64,000 nucleotides of DNA from Roseateles_E sp005503085 (GTDB lineage: Bacteria > Pseudomonadota > Gammaproteobacteria > Burkholderiales > Burkholderiaceae_C). Location of the stretch: the NCBI RefSeq assembly GCF_028462495.1, contig NZ_JAQOWX010000016.1:5205-69204 (forward strand). The letters run 5' to 3'. Within the stretch, counting starts at the first letter, position 1. Each line of letters starts with the position of its first letter. Positions 7,719 to 14,992 of the stretch are shown piece after piece. The notes under the pieces are model-generated. The model was not told the DNA's origin, searched no databases, and saw nothing but the letters and a program-made list of their open reading frames with translations. A program made the position numbers and the translations under genes.

Positions 7719-8082
7719 TGCACCGCCGGTGCGCTCCCTGAAGTTGTAGCTCGTTACCGACGCCCCTGGACTTTCGCCGGTCCAAGGTCATTCTCGTCTG
7801 GGGAGGGAGCACATCGTTGCGGCGCAACTCCGAGGCCATGTGTGGCTGGATGCACGGCCCGAGGCTGTTGCCGTCGTTCCGAGGGGCATGCTGGTCTGCG
7901 CCGACGTTCCGAACTCGCCAGCAACGCCGATCGAAAGTTCAAACTACAGCGAGACAAGAGCCCGTGAATTCAAACTTCAGTGAGACACGGATTCAGACTG
8001 CGGCGAGATAAACCGCGCCAAGCGATTGATGGTCAACAGGGCCCGGTTCAACATTCAGCGCAACCCGACAGCTGCGGCGTGT
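7719..8082. other. Gene-poor island edge
   Basis: No coding region is supported here. The only structure seen is the cluster of three imperfect repeats at 7937-8009, described separately. It separates the accessory island from the PEP-CTERM genes. Confidence 0.5.
7937..8009. repeat. Three degenerate 19-bp repeats, possible right end of an IS21-like element
   Basis: GTTCAAACTACAGCGAGAC (7937-7955), ATTCAAACTTCAGTGAGAC (7968-7986) and ATTCAGACTGCGGCGAGAT (7991-8009) share TTCA-ACT--G-GAGA. Their reverse complement resembles the two repeats at 4431-4470 (about 11 of 18 positions for the best pair). The pairs could be the two ends of one mobile unit carrying the TerD and PIN genes. Confidence 0.4.
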
Positions 8083-8832
8083 TTAGGCTTGGCGCTTTCT
8101 GCGCCGCTGAGCCGCGCCGACGATGAGCAGCAATCCTGCGCTCATCAGACCCCAGGTGGAAGGTTCTGGCACAGCGGTGACGGTGCGCACGAAGGCGCAA
8201 TCCGGCTGGGCTGCTGGGCAGATGGAGGTCAATGGGACCGTAGCGCGCAGAGCGTTACCGCCTTGGTCGTACCCGGCGACATGCAGTCGGATATCAGCGC
8301 TGCTCAGTCGATACTGCCCTGGAGTCACTGCGCTGCCCGGGACGAATCGATAGCGATAGAAGTCAATGAACTCGACCTGCCGCAAAGACATTTGCGGCAG
8401 GTCGAGGATGCCAAGACGGGCAGGATCGCCGTCACCGCCAAAGTGCCATTCGGTCCGATACGGATTTGGTTCTCCAAGACCACAGGACGCATCGAAACTG
8501 TTGTAGCAGCGAAGGCTGGAACCGTACCGAGTCTGACTCCAGTCAATACTCGCGAATGCTGCCTGATGGCCCTGGCCGTCATCATCAATGTGCGTGCCCA
8601 GCGGCAGGTCGCTCAGACTCAGGTAATTCGCCGGATCTAGTGACATGCCCGCCTGCCCAGGTGCCAGCGACAGGCGCAAGCCGACATCGATGCTGTCCAG
8701 GGTGGTGGCCGTGCCGGTCCTCTGCACCCAGTCCAACTGGAAGCTGGGCAATTGCGCCACGGCGGTGGCGCTCGCCAGGAGCAGCCCGCAGGCTGCCAGC
8801 AGGCGCGTGAGCGCCTGGGTTTTTTGGATCAT
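8083..8832 (-). CDS. PEP-CTERM exported protein
   Basis: The product has 249 residues from ATG 8832, preceded by a GGAGG ribosome site. It has a signal peptide (RLLAACGLLLASATAVAQ) and a C-terminal sorting signal: VPEPSTW, the hydrophobic GLMSAGLLLIVGAA and RRRKRQA. PEP-CTERM proteins are exported, cut by exosortase and attached at the cell surface, usually in exopolysaccharide-producing bacteria. The central 190 residues match no enzyme I recognise. The coding sequence contains a perfect 16-bp-armed inverted repeat (8371-8406). Exosortase is not in this window. Confidence 0.85.
   Translation of the reverse strand: MIQKTQALTRLLAACGLLLASATAVAQLPSFQLDWVQRTGTATTLDSIDVGLRLSLAPGQAGMSLDPANYLSLSDLPLGTHIDDDGQGHQAAFASIDWSQTRYGSSLRCYNSFDASCGLGEPNPYRTEWHFGGDGDPARLGILDLPQMSLRQVEFIDFYRYRFVPGSAVTPGQYRLSSADIRLHVAGYDQGGNALRATVPLTSICPAAQPDCAFVRTVTAVPEPSTWGLMSAGLLLIVGAAQRRRKRQA
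8371..8406. repeat. Perfect inverted repeat, 16-bp arms, inside a PEP-CTERM gene
   Basis: CTCGACCTGCCGCAAA (8371-8386), spacer GACA and TTTGCGGCAGGTCGAG (8391-8406) are exact reverse complements. On the coding strand this spells LDLPQMSLRQVE. Such a long perfect stem inside an open reading frame is unlikely by chance and would form a strong hairpin in the mRNA. Confidence 0.9.
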
Positions 8833-8944
8833 CGCTTTCCTCCCTGTTGTCGACGTGGTAGCGGCGCCCCTGGTTTTCTTGTCGGGCGCTGCGGCGGCAG
8901 TTTAGGGGGCGAAGATCGAGTGGCCGGCACCCTGAATGAGGGCC

Positions 8945-8978
8945 GTGCAAACCCTTGCCAGGTGGCGCAGGTTTGCAC
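8945..8978. repeat. Inverted repeat downstream of the second PEP-CTERM gene
   Basis: GTGCAAACC (8945-8953) and GGTTTGCAC (8970-8978) are perfect 9-bp arms with a 16-nt loop. They lie just past the stop of the gene at 8990-9748. There is no T-run, so it may be a transcript-end stabiliser or a weak terminator. Confidence 0.4.
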
Positions 8979-8989
8979 TGAAGCGCGTG

Positions 8990-9748
8990 TCAGCCGCGAC
9001 GGCGGCGTGCGACGAAGCCGATCGCGCCCAGGCCGGCCAGCAGCAGCGCGTAGCTGCTTGGCTCGGGCACCGGGGCCAAGGTGGCGTTCAGGCTGAAGTT
9101 GTCGACGGCCAGGCCGTCGTCGGCGCCGCTGGCGTTGAAGTCGGTCCAGCGCAGCCACACGGTGGCACCCTGGGCCAGGCTCAGGCCGCTCAGGCTGCCG
9201 GAGACGGCGGCGCTGTTGCTGTTGCCGTTCAGGGCGCGGGCGCTGCCGGTGGTGACGACGGAGCCGAAGTCCAGCGCGCTGACGCTGGTCCAGTTGCCGG
9301 TGTTCAGCGAGCTGGCGTCGGTGCTGTACTGAAACTGCAGGCGGTCGGCGCGGCCGGTGGTGCCCAGGCGCCATTGCTCGCCGGTGTAGCTGATCGCCAG
9401 GCTGTCGATCGCGCGGCTGGCTTGGTTGGTGAAGGAGGCGCCGAACACCGTCAGCAGATTGCCGGATTGCAGGCTGCCCAGCGCGCGGTCGCTGCTGCCG
9501 GCGCTGCCGAAGCTGTAGGTGTTGCCGGCATTGCTGCCGCCATCACCGACGCCGTAGCTGGCATTGGCGTTGGCAAGGGTCTCGGCAAAGGCCCAGCCTG
9601 TCGGCAGTGCGGTGCCGGTGCTGCCGCTGCTGGCCAGGCTGTCGAAGTTCTGCTGATAGCTCAGAGCGCCTTCGCCCAGCTCGATGGCTGCGTTGGCGGA
9701 CAGGCTGGCGGCGCCCAGGGCGACGATGGCGAGGAATTGTTTGGACAC
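8990..9748 (-). CDS. PEP-CTERM exported protein
   Basis: The product has 252 residues from GTG 9748, chosen because a GGGAG site lies about 8 bp upstream and the signal peptide (FLAIVALGAASLSANA) then begins at the N terminus; an ATG at 9805 would add 19 unlikely residues. The middle is a beta-rich domain starting LSYQQNFDSLASSG and rich in Gly, Ser and Asn. It ends with PVPEPSSYALLLAGLGAIGF and ARRRRG, a full PEP-CTERM signal. It lies upstream of the PEP-CTERM gene at 8083 on the same strand, so the two may be cotranscribed. No catalytic motif is visible. Confidence 0.85.
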   Translation of the reverse strand: MSKQFLAIVALGAASLSANAAIELGEGALSYQQNFDSLASSGSTGTALPTGWAFAETLANANASYGVGDGGSNAGNTYSFGSAGSSDRALGSLQSGNLLTVFGASFTNQASRAIDSLAISYTGEQWRLGTTGRADRLQFQYSTDASSLNTGNWTSVSALDFGSVVTTGSARALNGNSNSAAVSGSLSGLSLAQGATVWLRWTDFNASGADDGLAVDNFSLNATLAPVPEPSSYALLLAGLGAIGFVARRRRG

Positions 9749-9887
9749 TGTGGGTTCTCCCGGATTGGATGGGCTGATGGATGCTGTCTGGCAGCATGGC
9801 GCCATCCTTCAGCAAGACCGTGAATCCTGCGTGTCACCGGGGCATGGCCGAACGGACTCCCCCGCGATTGCAGGGGGAGGGCAGGTT

Positions 9888-10541
9888 TCAGGCCTTGGCG
9901 AAGCGATCCTGGTCGGCCTTGCGGTCGGCCGCCACTTTCTGCGCGCTGGGGCGCTCGCCGATCCGCTTGATATAGGGCTTCCAGTCGACGCCGCCGGCCG
10001 CCAGCAGGTCCTCGCCCAGCACCGCCTTGGAGGCCATCGCGACCAGGGGCAGGCTGACCCAGGCGGCGCAGTCGGCCTGCGTGAAGCTTTCGCCGGCGAT
10101 AAAGGGCGAGAACTTCGCCAGGCGCTTGAAACCGGCGATGTTCTTTTCCAGCAGCTTGCGGGCACGGGTCTGCGTGCCCTCGCTGACCGTGCCGCCGAAA
10201 AAGGCTTGCGGGTAGAGCTCGCGCGCCACCAGCTCCAGATGCAGCTCGACAAAGGTCACCAGCTCGCGCACCTTGGCCGCCTCGAAGGGGTCGGCCGGCA
10301 GCAGGGCCGGGGTCGGCTGGAGGGCTTCAAGATAGTCCATGATGACCTGGCTCTCGCACAGCGCGCCCTGCGGCGTGCGGATGAAGGGCACCTTGCCCAG
10401 CGGCGTGCAGCTCAGCACCGCCTCATCGGCCGAGTTGGTCATTACCAGCTCTTCCTCGAAGGGGATGCCTTTCTCCAGCAGGGCCAGCTTGACCTTGTTG
10501 TAATAGTTGGACAGCGAGAAGCCGCACAGCGTGATCGTCAT
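9888..10541 (-). CDS. Glutathione S-transferase family protein
   Basis: The product has 217 residues from ATG 10541. The N-terminal thioredoxin-like domain (TLCGFSLSNYYNKVKLALLE) has the Ser/Tyr region that activates glutathione. LGKVPFIRTPQG carries the cis-Pro, and LCESQVIMDYLE carries the Glu-Ser pair that binds the gamma-glutamyl group. Residues of about 85-217 form the all-helical C-terminal domain. It is cytoplasmic, and the substrate is unknown. The upstream gene on the same strand (EamA) is 80 bp away, so coupling is uncertain. Confidence 0.88.
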   Translation of the reverse strand: MTITLCGFSLSNYYNKVKLALLEKGIPFEEELVMTNSADEAVLSCTPLGKVPFIRTPQGALCESQVIMDYLEALQPTPALLPADPFEAAKVRELVTFVELHLELVARELYPQAFFGGTVSEGTQTRARKLLEKNIAGFKRLAKFSPFIAGESFTQADCAAWVSLPLVAMASKAVLGEDLLAAGGVDWKPYIKRIGERPSAQKVAADRKADQDRFAKA

Positions 10542-10621
10542 GGTTTGTCTCCGGCAGGTCTGGGGGTGGCGGCAGTCTAAGCGGGCCGCCGGGCAGCGAC
10601 TGCCGCGCTGGAGACAGACGA

Positions 10622-11521
10622 CTATTTTCTGTTGACCAGGGCCACGCCGGCCGTCAGCGCCACCAAGGCCACGCCCAGGCGCAGGCTGATGCTCTCGCCC
10701 AGCAAGAGCGCGCCGGCCAGCAGACCGAACAGCGGCGTCGACAGCGTGAAGCTGGCCAGCCGGGTGGCCGGATAGTGGCGCACCAGCCAGAACCACATCA
10801 GATAGCTGGCAAAGCTGACGACCACGGTCTGGAACAGCATCAGGCCCGAGAGCCGCATCGACCATTGCAGCGGCAGCGTCTCGCCGATCAATGCCGCCGC
10901 CGCGACCAGGCCCAGACCCGAGACGCCCAGCTGGTAGAACAAGGTCTTCTCGGCGCTGGCCGCCGACAGCTTGGTCGCCCGTATCGCCAGGGTCGTGCCG
11001 CCCCAGAGCAAGGCGGCCAGCAGGCCCAGCGCATCACCCAGCCATTGGCGGCCGGAGTCGCTGGTCTGGCCGAAGCCTTCCGCAAAAGCCCAGGCCACCG
11101 CCGCGAAGGCCAAGAGCAGGCCGGCGCTCTGGCGCAGGCTCAGCCGCTCCGACTTGGCGATGAAGGGCATGCCCAGCGCGACGACAAAGGGGCTCAGATA
11201 GATGAAGACCACCATGCGCGAGGCGCTGGTGTACTGCAGGCCGGCGAAGATGCAGGCGAACTCCAGGCCGAACAGCCCGCCGGCCAGCAGGCCGCCGGCC
11301 AGCGTGCCGTCGCGCTCGAACAGCTTGATGCCGCGCGTTGTCGCCCAGGCCCACACCAGCAGGGCCGCGCCCAGCGAGCGCAGCCCCGCCTGCCACAGCG
11401 GCGAGATCTCGCTCAGCGCCGCCTTCACCGCCACCTGGTTCAGCCCCCACAGCAGGCAGCAGACCAGCAGGCTGCTGACGGCCAGGGTGTCGAGATGGGT
11501 TTTGCGCTGTGTGGGGTTCAT
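10622..11521 (-). CDS. EamA/DMT-family transporter
   Basis: The product has 299 residues and two EamA repeats with about ten membrane helices (SLLVCCLLWGLNQVAVKAAL near the N terminus; LGLLAALLWGGTTLAIRATK opens the second half). The start at ATG 11521 gives a normal cytoplasmic N terminus; a longer frame from 11605 is not supported. It follows the rhomboid-like gene by 7 bp, so glnE, the protease and this transporter probably form one transcript. Substrates of this family are small metabolites and cannot be assigned. Confidence 0.88.
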   Translation of the reverse strand: MNPTQRKTHLDTLAVSSLLVCCLLWGLNQVAVKAALSEISPLWQAGLRSLGAALLVWAWATTRGIKLFERDGTLAGGLLAGGLFGLEFACIFAGLQYTSASRMVVFIYLSPFVVALGMPFIAKSERLSLRQSAGLLLAFAAVAWAFAEGFGQTSDSGRQWLGDALGLLAALLWGGTTLAIRATKLSAASAEKTLFYQLGVSGLGLVAAAALIGETLPLQWSMRLSGLMLFQTVVVSFASYLMWFWLVRHYPATRLASFTLSTPLFGLLAGALLLGESISLRLGVALVALTAGVALVNRK

Positions 11522-11528
11522 GCCTTCA

Positions 11529-12134
11529 TCATGCCGCCGGCCGGGCGCGGCGCGGCGACGCAAGCGCGCTGATCGCACTGCTGACGGCGCCAATGACGGC
11601 ACCACTGACCGCCCCGCTCAGATGCGCGACCGGCGCGATCAGGATGTCCCAGCCGGGCAGCGCGCGCAGTGCCGGCCCGAGCGGCTGCTCCAGGCTCAGC
11701 TTGACGATCAGGCCCAGCGCGATGGCCAGCGCGATCAGGCGCTCGCGCCCGGGCCGGCGCAGCAACTCCAGCACCGCGACCGCGACGCCGGCATGCAGCA
11801 CGCCCGACAGGCCGCCGTAGTGCAGCAGATCGGGCCGCAGCAGCAGGCCGGCCTGGGTCAGCGGCCAGGCCAGGGCCCAGGCCAGCGCGGCCCGCGCCGG
11901 CAGCCGCGCCGCCCAGCCCAGCAGGGCCAGCACCGCGCAGCCGGCCAGATTGGCCAGCAGATGCTGAGCGCTCCAGTGCACAAAGGCGGCGCTCCAGAAG
12001 CGCCAGGGCTCGGCCCAGGCCCGCGCCGGCTGCCAGTCGAGCCCGGCCGTCGGGAAGCTTTGGGCCAGCAGGGCCCCGAGCGCGAGCAGGGCGGCCAGCG
12101 CCGCCCAGGGGCTCAGCCGAACACCGCTTGCCAC
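11529..12134 (-). CDS. Rhomboid-family intramembrane serine protease, rhombosortase-like
   Basis: The product has 201 residues from GTG 12134, with about six membrane helices. FVHWSAQHLLANLAG carries the His/Asn pair of the rhomboid oxyanion region. LHYGGLSGVLHAGVA carries the nucleophile Ser in a GLSG motif, and PVAHLSGAVSGAVIG supplies the catalytic His. The compact length and the YGGLSGVLHG-like motif fit RrtA (rhombosortase), which processes GlyGly-CTERM exported proteins. The gene overlaps the 3' end of glnE by 22 bp. No GlyGly-CTERM substrate is fully visible; the S8 protease that begins at 63724 runs off the window and is a possible substrate. Confidence 0.72.
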   Translation of the reverse strand: MASGVRLSPWAALAALLALGALLAQSFPTAGLDWQPARAWAEPWRFWSAAFVHWSAQHLLANLAGCAVLALLGWAARLPARAALAWALAWPLTQAGLLLRPDLLHYGGLSGVLHAGVAVAVLELLRRPGRERLIALAIALGLIVKLSLEQPLGPALRALPGWDILIAPVAHLSGAVSGAVIGAVSSAISALASPRRARPAA

Positions 12135-14854
12135 AGGGCCAGCACGGCGTCGCGCTGCTTGTCCAGGCCCAGCTCGGCCAGGCTGGCGGCGTCGACGGCG
12201 GTAGGCTGCTCATCAAGCCGGGCCCGGTGCTGGATGCGGCGCAACTCGCGGTAGGCATCGCCGGCCGCCTGGCCGATGCCCTGCGGCAGCAGGCCCACGC
12301 CTTCAGCGCGCTGCAGCAGCGCGATCGTGCCGGCGTTGTCCAGCAGCGTCGGGTGCTGGCCGGAGAACATCAGCACCAGGTACTGCAGCGCGAATTCGGC
12401 GTCCATCATGCCGCCGGGGCTGTGCTTGACATCGAACTGGCCGGCCCGCACCGGCTTGGCCTGGCGCACCTTCTCGCGCATCGCCAGCACCTCCTGGCGC
12501 AGCGCGGCGGGGTCGCGCGGCGCGGTCAGCACCGCGCGGCGCACGCCCTCGAAGCGCTGGCCCAGCGCCTCGTTGCCGGCGCAGAAGCGCGCCCGCGTGA
12601 TGGCCTGGTGCTCCCAGGTCCAGGCGGTGTTGCTGCCGCGGCCGGTCTGGTAGTTCTCGAAGGACTGGATGCTGGTCACCAGCAGGCCCGAGTTGCCATT
12701 CGGGCGCAGCGCGGTGTCGATATCGAACAGCTCACCGGCGGCGGTGCGCAGGGTTAGCCAGGTGATCAGCTTGCGCACGAAGGCGCCGTAGATCTCTCCG
12801 GCATTCTCGTCCGCGTCGTCGAACAGGAAGACCACGTCAAGATCGCCGCCATAGCCCAGCTCCTTGCCGCCCAGCTTGCCGTAGGCGATCACCGCGAAGC
12901 CGGGGGCCGGACGATGCGCCTGCTTGAGCCGGGCCCAGGCCCATTCGATCACGCATTGCAAGGTGGCATCGGCCAGGGCCGAGAGCTCGTCGGCCACCTG
13001 CTCCACGGTGATTTTGGCCTCGACATCGCGCACCAGGGTGCGGAACACCTCGGCATGGTGGGCGCGCCGCAAGGTGTCCAGCAGTGCCTCCTCGTCGGCC
13101 TCGCCGGAGCGGGCCCAGGCGGCATGGCGGTCCTGCAGATCGCCGATGAACTCGCTGCCGCTGAATCGTTCGCCCAGCAGGCGGTTGTCGGCCAGCTCAT
13201 CGATCACGCCCGGATGCAGCATCAGATAGCGCATCGGCCAGCGCGCCAGGCCCAGCAGCCGCAGCAGCCGGGTCTGCACCGAGGGCCGCTCGACCAAGAG
13301 GGCCAGATAGCTCTCGCGCCGCAGCAGCGGCTCGATCCAGTCGACAAAGCGCAGCGCCGCGTCGAGGCTGCATTCGCCGTCGCGCACGCCCAGCGCCGCC
13401 CGGCCCACCAGCTTGGCCAGGCGCAGCCGCGATTCCTCGCGCAGCGCCTGCACACGCGGCTGCTGGGCCCAGCGGCGCACCGAGCTGGCCAGCGCGGGCG
13501 GCAGTTTCTCCAGAAACTCCTCGGCATCGACCGGCAGCGCCGGCCCGCCACAGCCGCCGCTCTTGCAGCCGCCGGGCTTGGGCGCCTGGCCGTCGTGCAA
13601 GAGCGCATCGAACTCGGTGGCCACCAGCTCGCGCACCTCGCAGAGCTTGTCGAAGAGCTCGCAAGTGTCGCTGCGGCAGATCAGGCCAAGGCTGCGGGCG
13701 ATCCAGCCCAGGTCTTCGTCGGCACCGGGCAGGCAGTGGGTCTGCTGATCGTCGAGAAACTGGATGCGGTGCTCGACCCGGCGCAGAAAGACATAGGCCT
13801 CGATCAGCTTGTCGGCGGTGGCCGGCTTCATCAGCCCTCGCGCCGCCACTCGCGACAGCGCCTTGACGGTGGAGCGGGTGCGGATCTCGGGGAACTGGCC
13901 GCCGCGCACCACCTGCAGCAGCTGCACGATGAACTCGATCTCCCGGATGCCGCCGCGCGACAGCTTCACATCATTGGCCCGCTCGGGCCGGCCGGCCGCG
14001 CGCGTTTGCGCCTCGTCGCGGATCTTGCGGTGCAGGGTGCGCAGGCCTGCGAACACGCCGTAGTCCAGATAGCGGCGGTAGACAAAAGGTGTCACCAGCG
14101 CGCGCAGCGCCAGCGCCCGGCCATTGCTGCGGCTGGCCAGCGGCGCGACCACCCGGCTCTTCAGCCAGGCAAAGCGCTCCCATTCGCGGCCCTGCACCAG
14201 GAAGTATTCCTCCAGCATCGCCAGGCTGACCACCGGCGGTCCGGAATTGCCATTGGGCCGCAGCGCCAGGTCGACACGGAAGACCTGGCCGTCGTCGCCG
14301 ACCTCGCCGATCAGCGTGTACAGGCGCTTGGCGACCAGGCTGAAGTACTCATGGGCGCTGATGGACAGGGCGCCGTCGGTGGCGCCCTCGTCCTCGTAGA
14401 CATAGATCAGGTCGATATCGGACGAGACATTGAGCTCGCGCGCGCCCAGCTTGCCCATGCCGATGACCCAGAACTCGATCACCTGGCCCTCGGCATTGCG
14501 CGGCGCGCCGTGGATCGCGTCCTGGGCGCTGCGCGCCTCGGCCAGCGCCAGGTCCAGCGTGGTCTCGGCCAGCAGCGTCATCGCCAGCGTGATGTCCTCC
14601 ATCGCCGCGCCGGTCTCGATGTCCAGCACCGCCAGGCGCTCCAGAACCAGATGGCGGGCCACCCGCAAGGCGCTGGGCAGCGCCCGGCCGCCGGCCTGCA
14701 AGGTGGCCACCAGGGCCTCGATCACCGCGCGGTCCGGCAGGCCCGGCGGCAGCAGCGCCAGCTCGGCCTCGTAGCGGCGCCGGATGCGCTGCACAAAGCG
14801 GCTGTGCGCGGCGCTGACTGTTTCAGACTGCAAAGAATGCCCGGCCGTCGTCAT
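12113..14854 (-). CDS. glnE: Bifunctional glutamine synthetase adenylyltransferase/deadenylase
   Basis: The product has 913 residues. GlnE attaches AMP to glutamine synthetase when nitrogen is abundant and removes it when nitrogen is scarce, under PII control. It has two nucleotidyltransferase domains. The N-terminal deadenylase has GMGKLGARELNVSSDIDLI near residue 130. The C-terminal adenylylase has YGKLGGKELGYGGDLDVVF near residue 655. Both keep the GG/GS-x(n)-DxD metal-binding pattern. A cysteine/glycine-rich insert (GGCKSGGCGG) near residue 425 in the linker is unusual. It is divergent from yhdP, with 138 bp between starts, and is followed by the overlapping rhombosortase-like gene. Confidence 0.96.
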   Translation of the reverse strand: MTTAGHSLQSETVSAAHSRFVQRIRRRYEAELALLPPGLPDRAVIEALVATLQAGGRALPSALRVARHLVLERLAVLDIETGAAMEDITLAMTLLAETTLDLALAEARSAQDAIHGAPRNAEGQVIEFWVIGMGKLGARELNVSSDIDLIYVYEDEGATDGALSISAHEYFSLVAKRLYTLIGEVGDDGQVFRVDLALRPNGNSGPPVVSLAMLEEYFLVQGREWERFAWLKSRVVAPLASRSNGRALALRALVTPFVYRRYLDYGVFAGLRTLHRKIRDEAQTRAAGRPERANDVKLSRGGIREIEFIVQLLQVVRGGQFPEIRTRSTVKALSRVAARGLMKPATADKLIEAYVFLRRVEHRIQFLDDQQTHCLPGADEDLGWIARSLGLICRSDTCELFDKLCEVRELVATEFDALLHDGQAPKPGGCKSGGCGGPALPVDAEEFLEKLPPALASSVRRWAQQPRVQALREESRLRLAKLVGRAALGVRDGECSLDAALRFVDWIEPLLRRESYLALLVERPSVQTRLLRLLGLARWPMRYLMLHPGVIDELADNRLLGERFSGSEFIGDLQDRHAAWARSGEADEEALLDTLRRAHHAEVFRTLVRDVEAKITVEQVADELSALADATLQCVIEWAWARLKQAHRPAPGFAVIAYGKLGGKELGYGGDLDVVFLFDDADENAGEIYGAFVRKLITWLTLRTAAGELFDIDTALRPNGNSGLLVTSIQSFENYQTGRGSNTAWTWEHQAITRARFCAGNEALGQRFEGVRRAVLTAPRDPAALRQEVLAMREKVRQAKPVRAGQFDVKHSPGGMMDAEFALQYLVLMFSGQHPTLLDNAGTIALLQRAEGVGLLPQGIGQAAGDAYRELRRIQHRARLDEQPTAVDAASLAELGLDKQRDAVLALWQAVFG

Positions 14855-14992
14855 GGCAGCTGGCTCGCTGTGCTAGATTCGGCGCCAACCTGGGAGCGCC
14901 GGGCTGCGTCGCTGGCATGGGCATGCAGCACCCAAGGAGATGCAAGCACGGTCATATTGTTTTCCGCTCCATCGCGAGCTACTCCCTCGTAC

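Noticed and set aside
12914..14992. Long 5' extension of the yhdP frame
   Set aside because: It runs antisense to glnE; the membrane anchor and natural start are at 14993.
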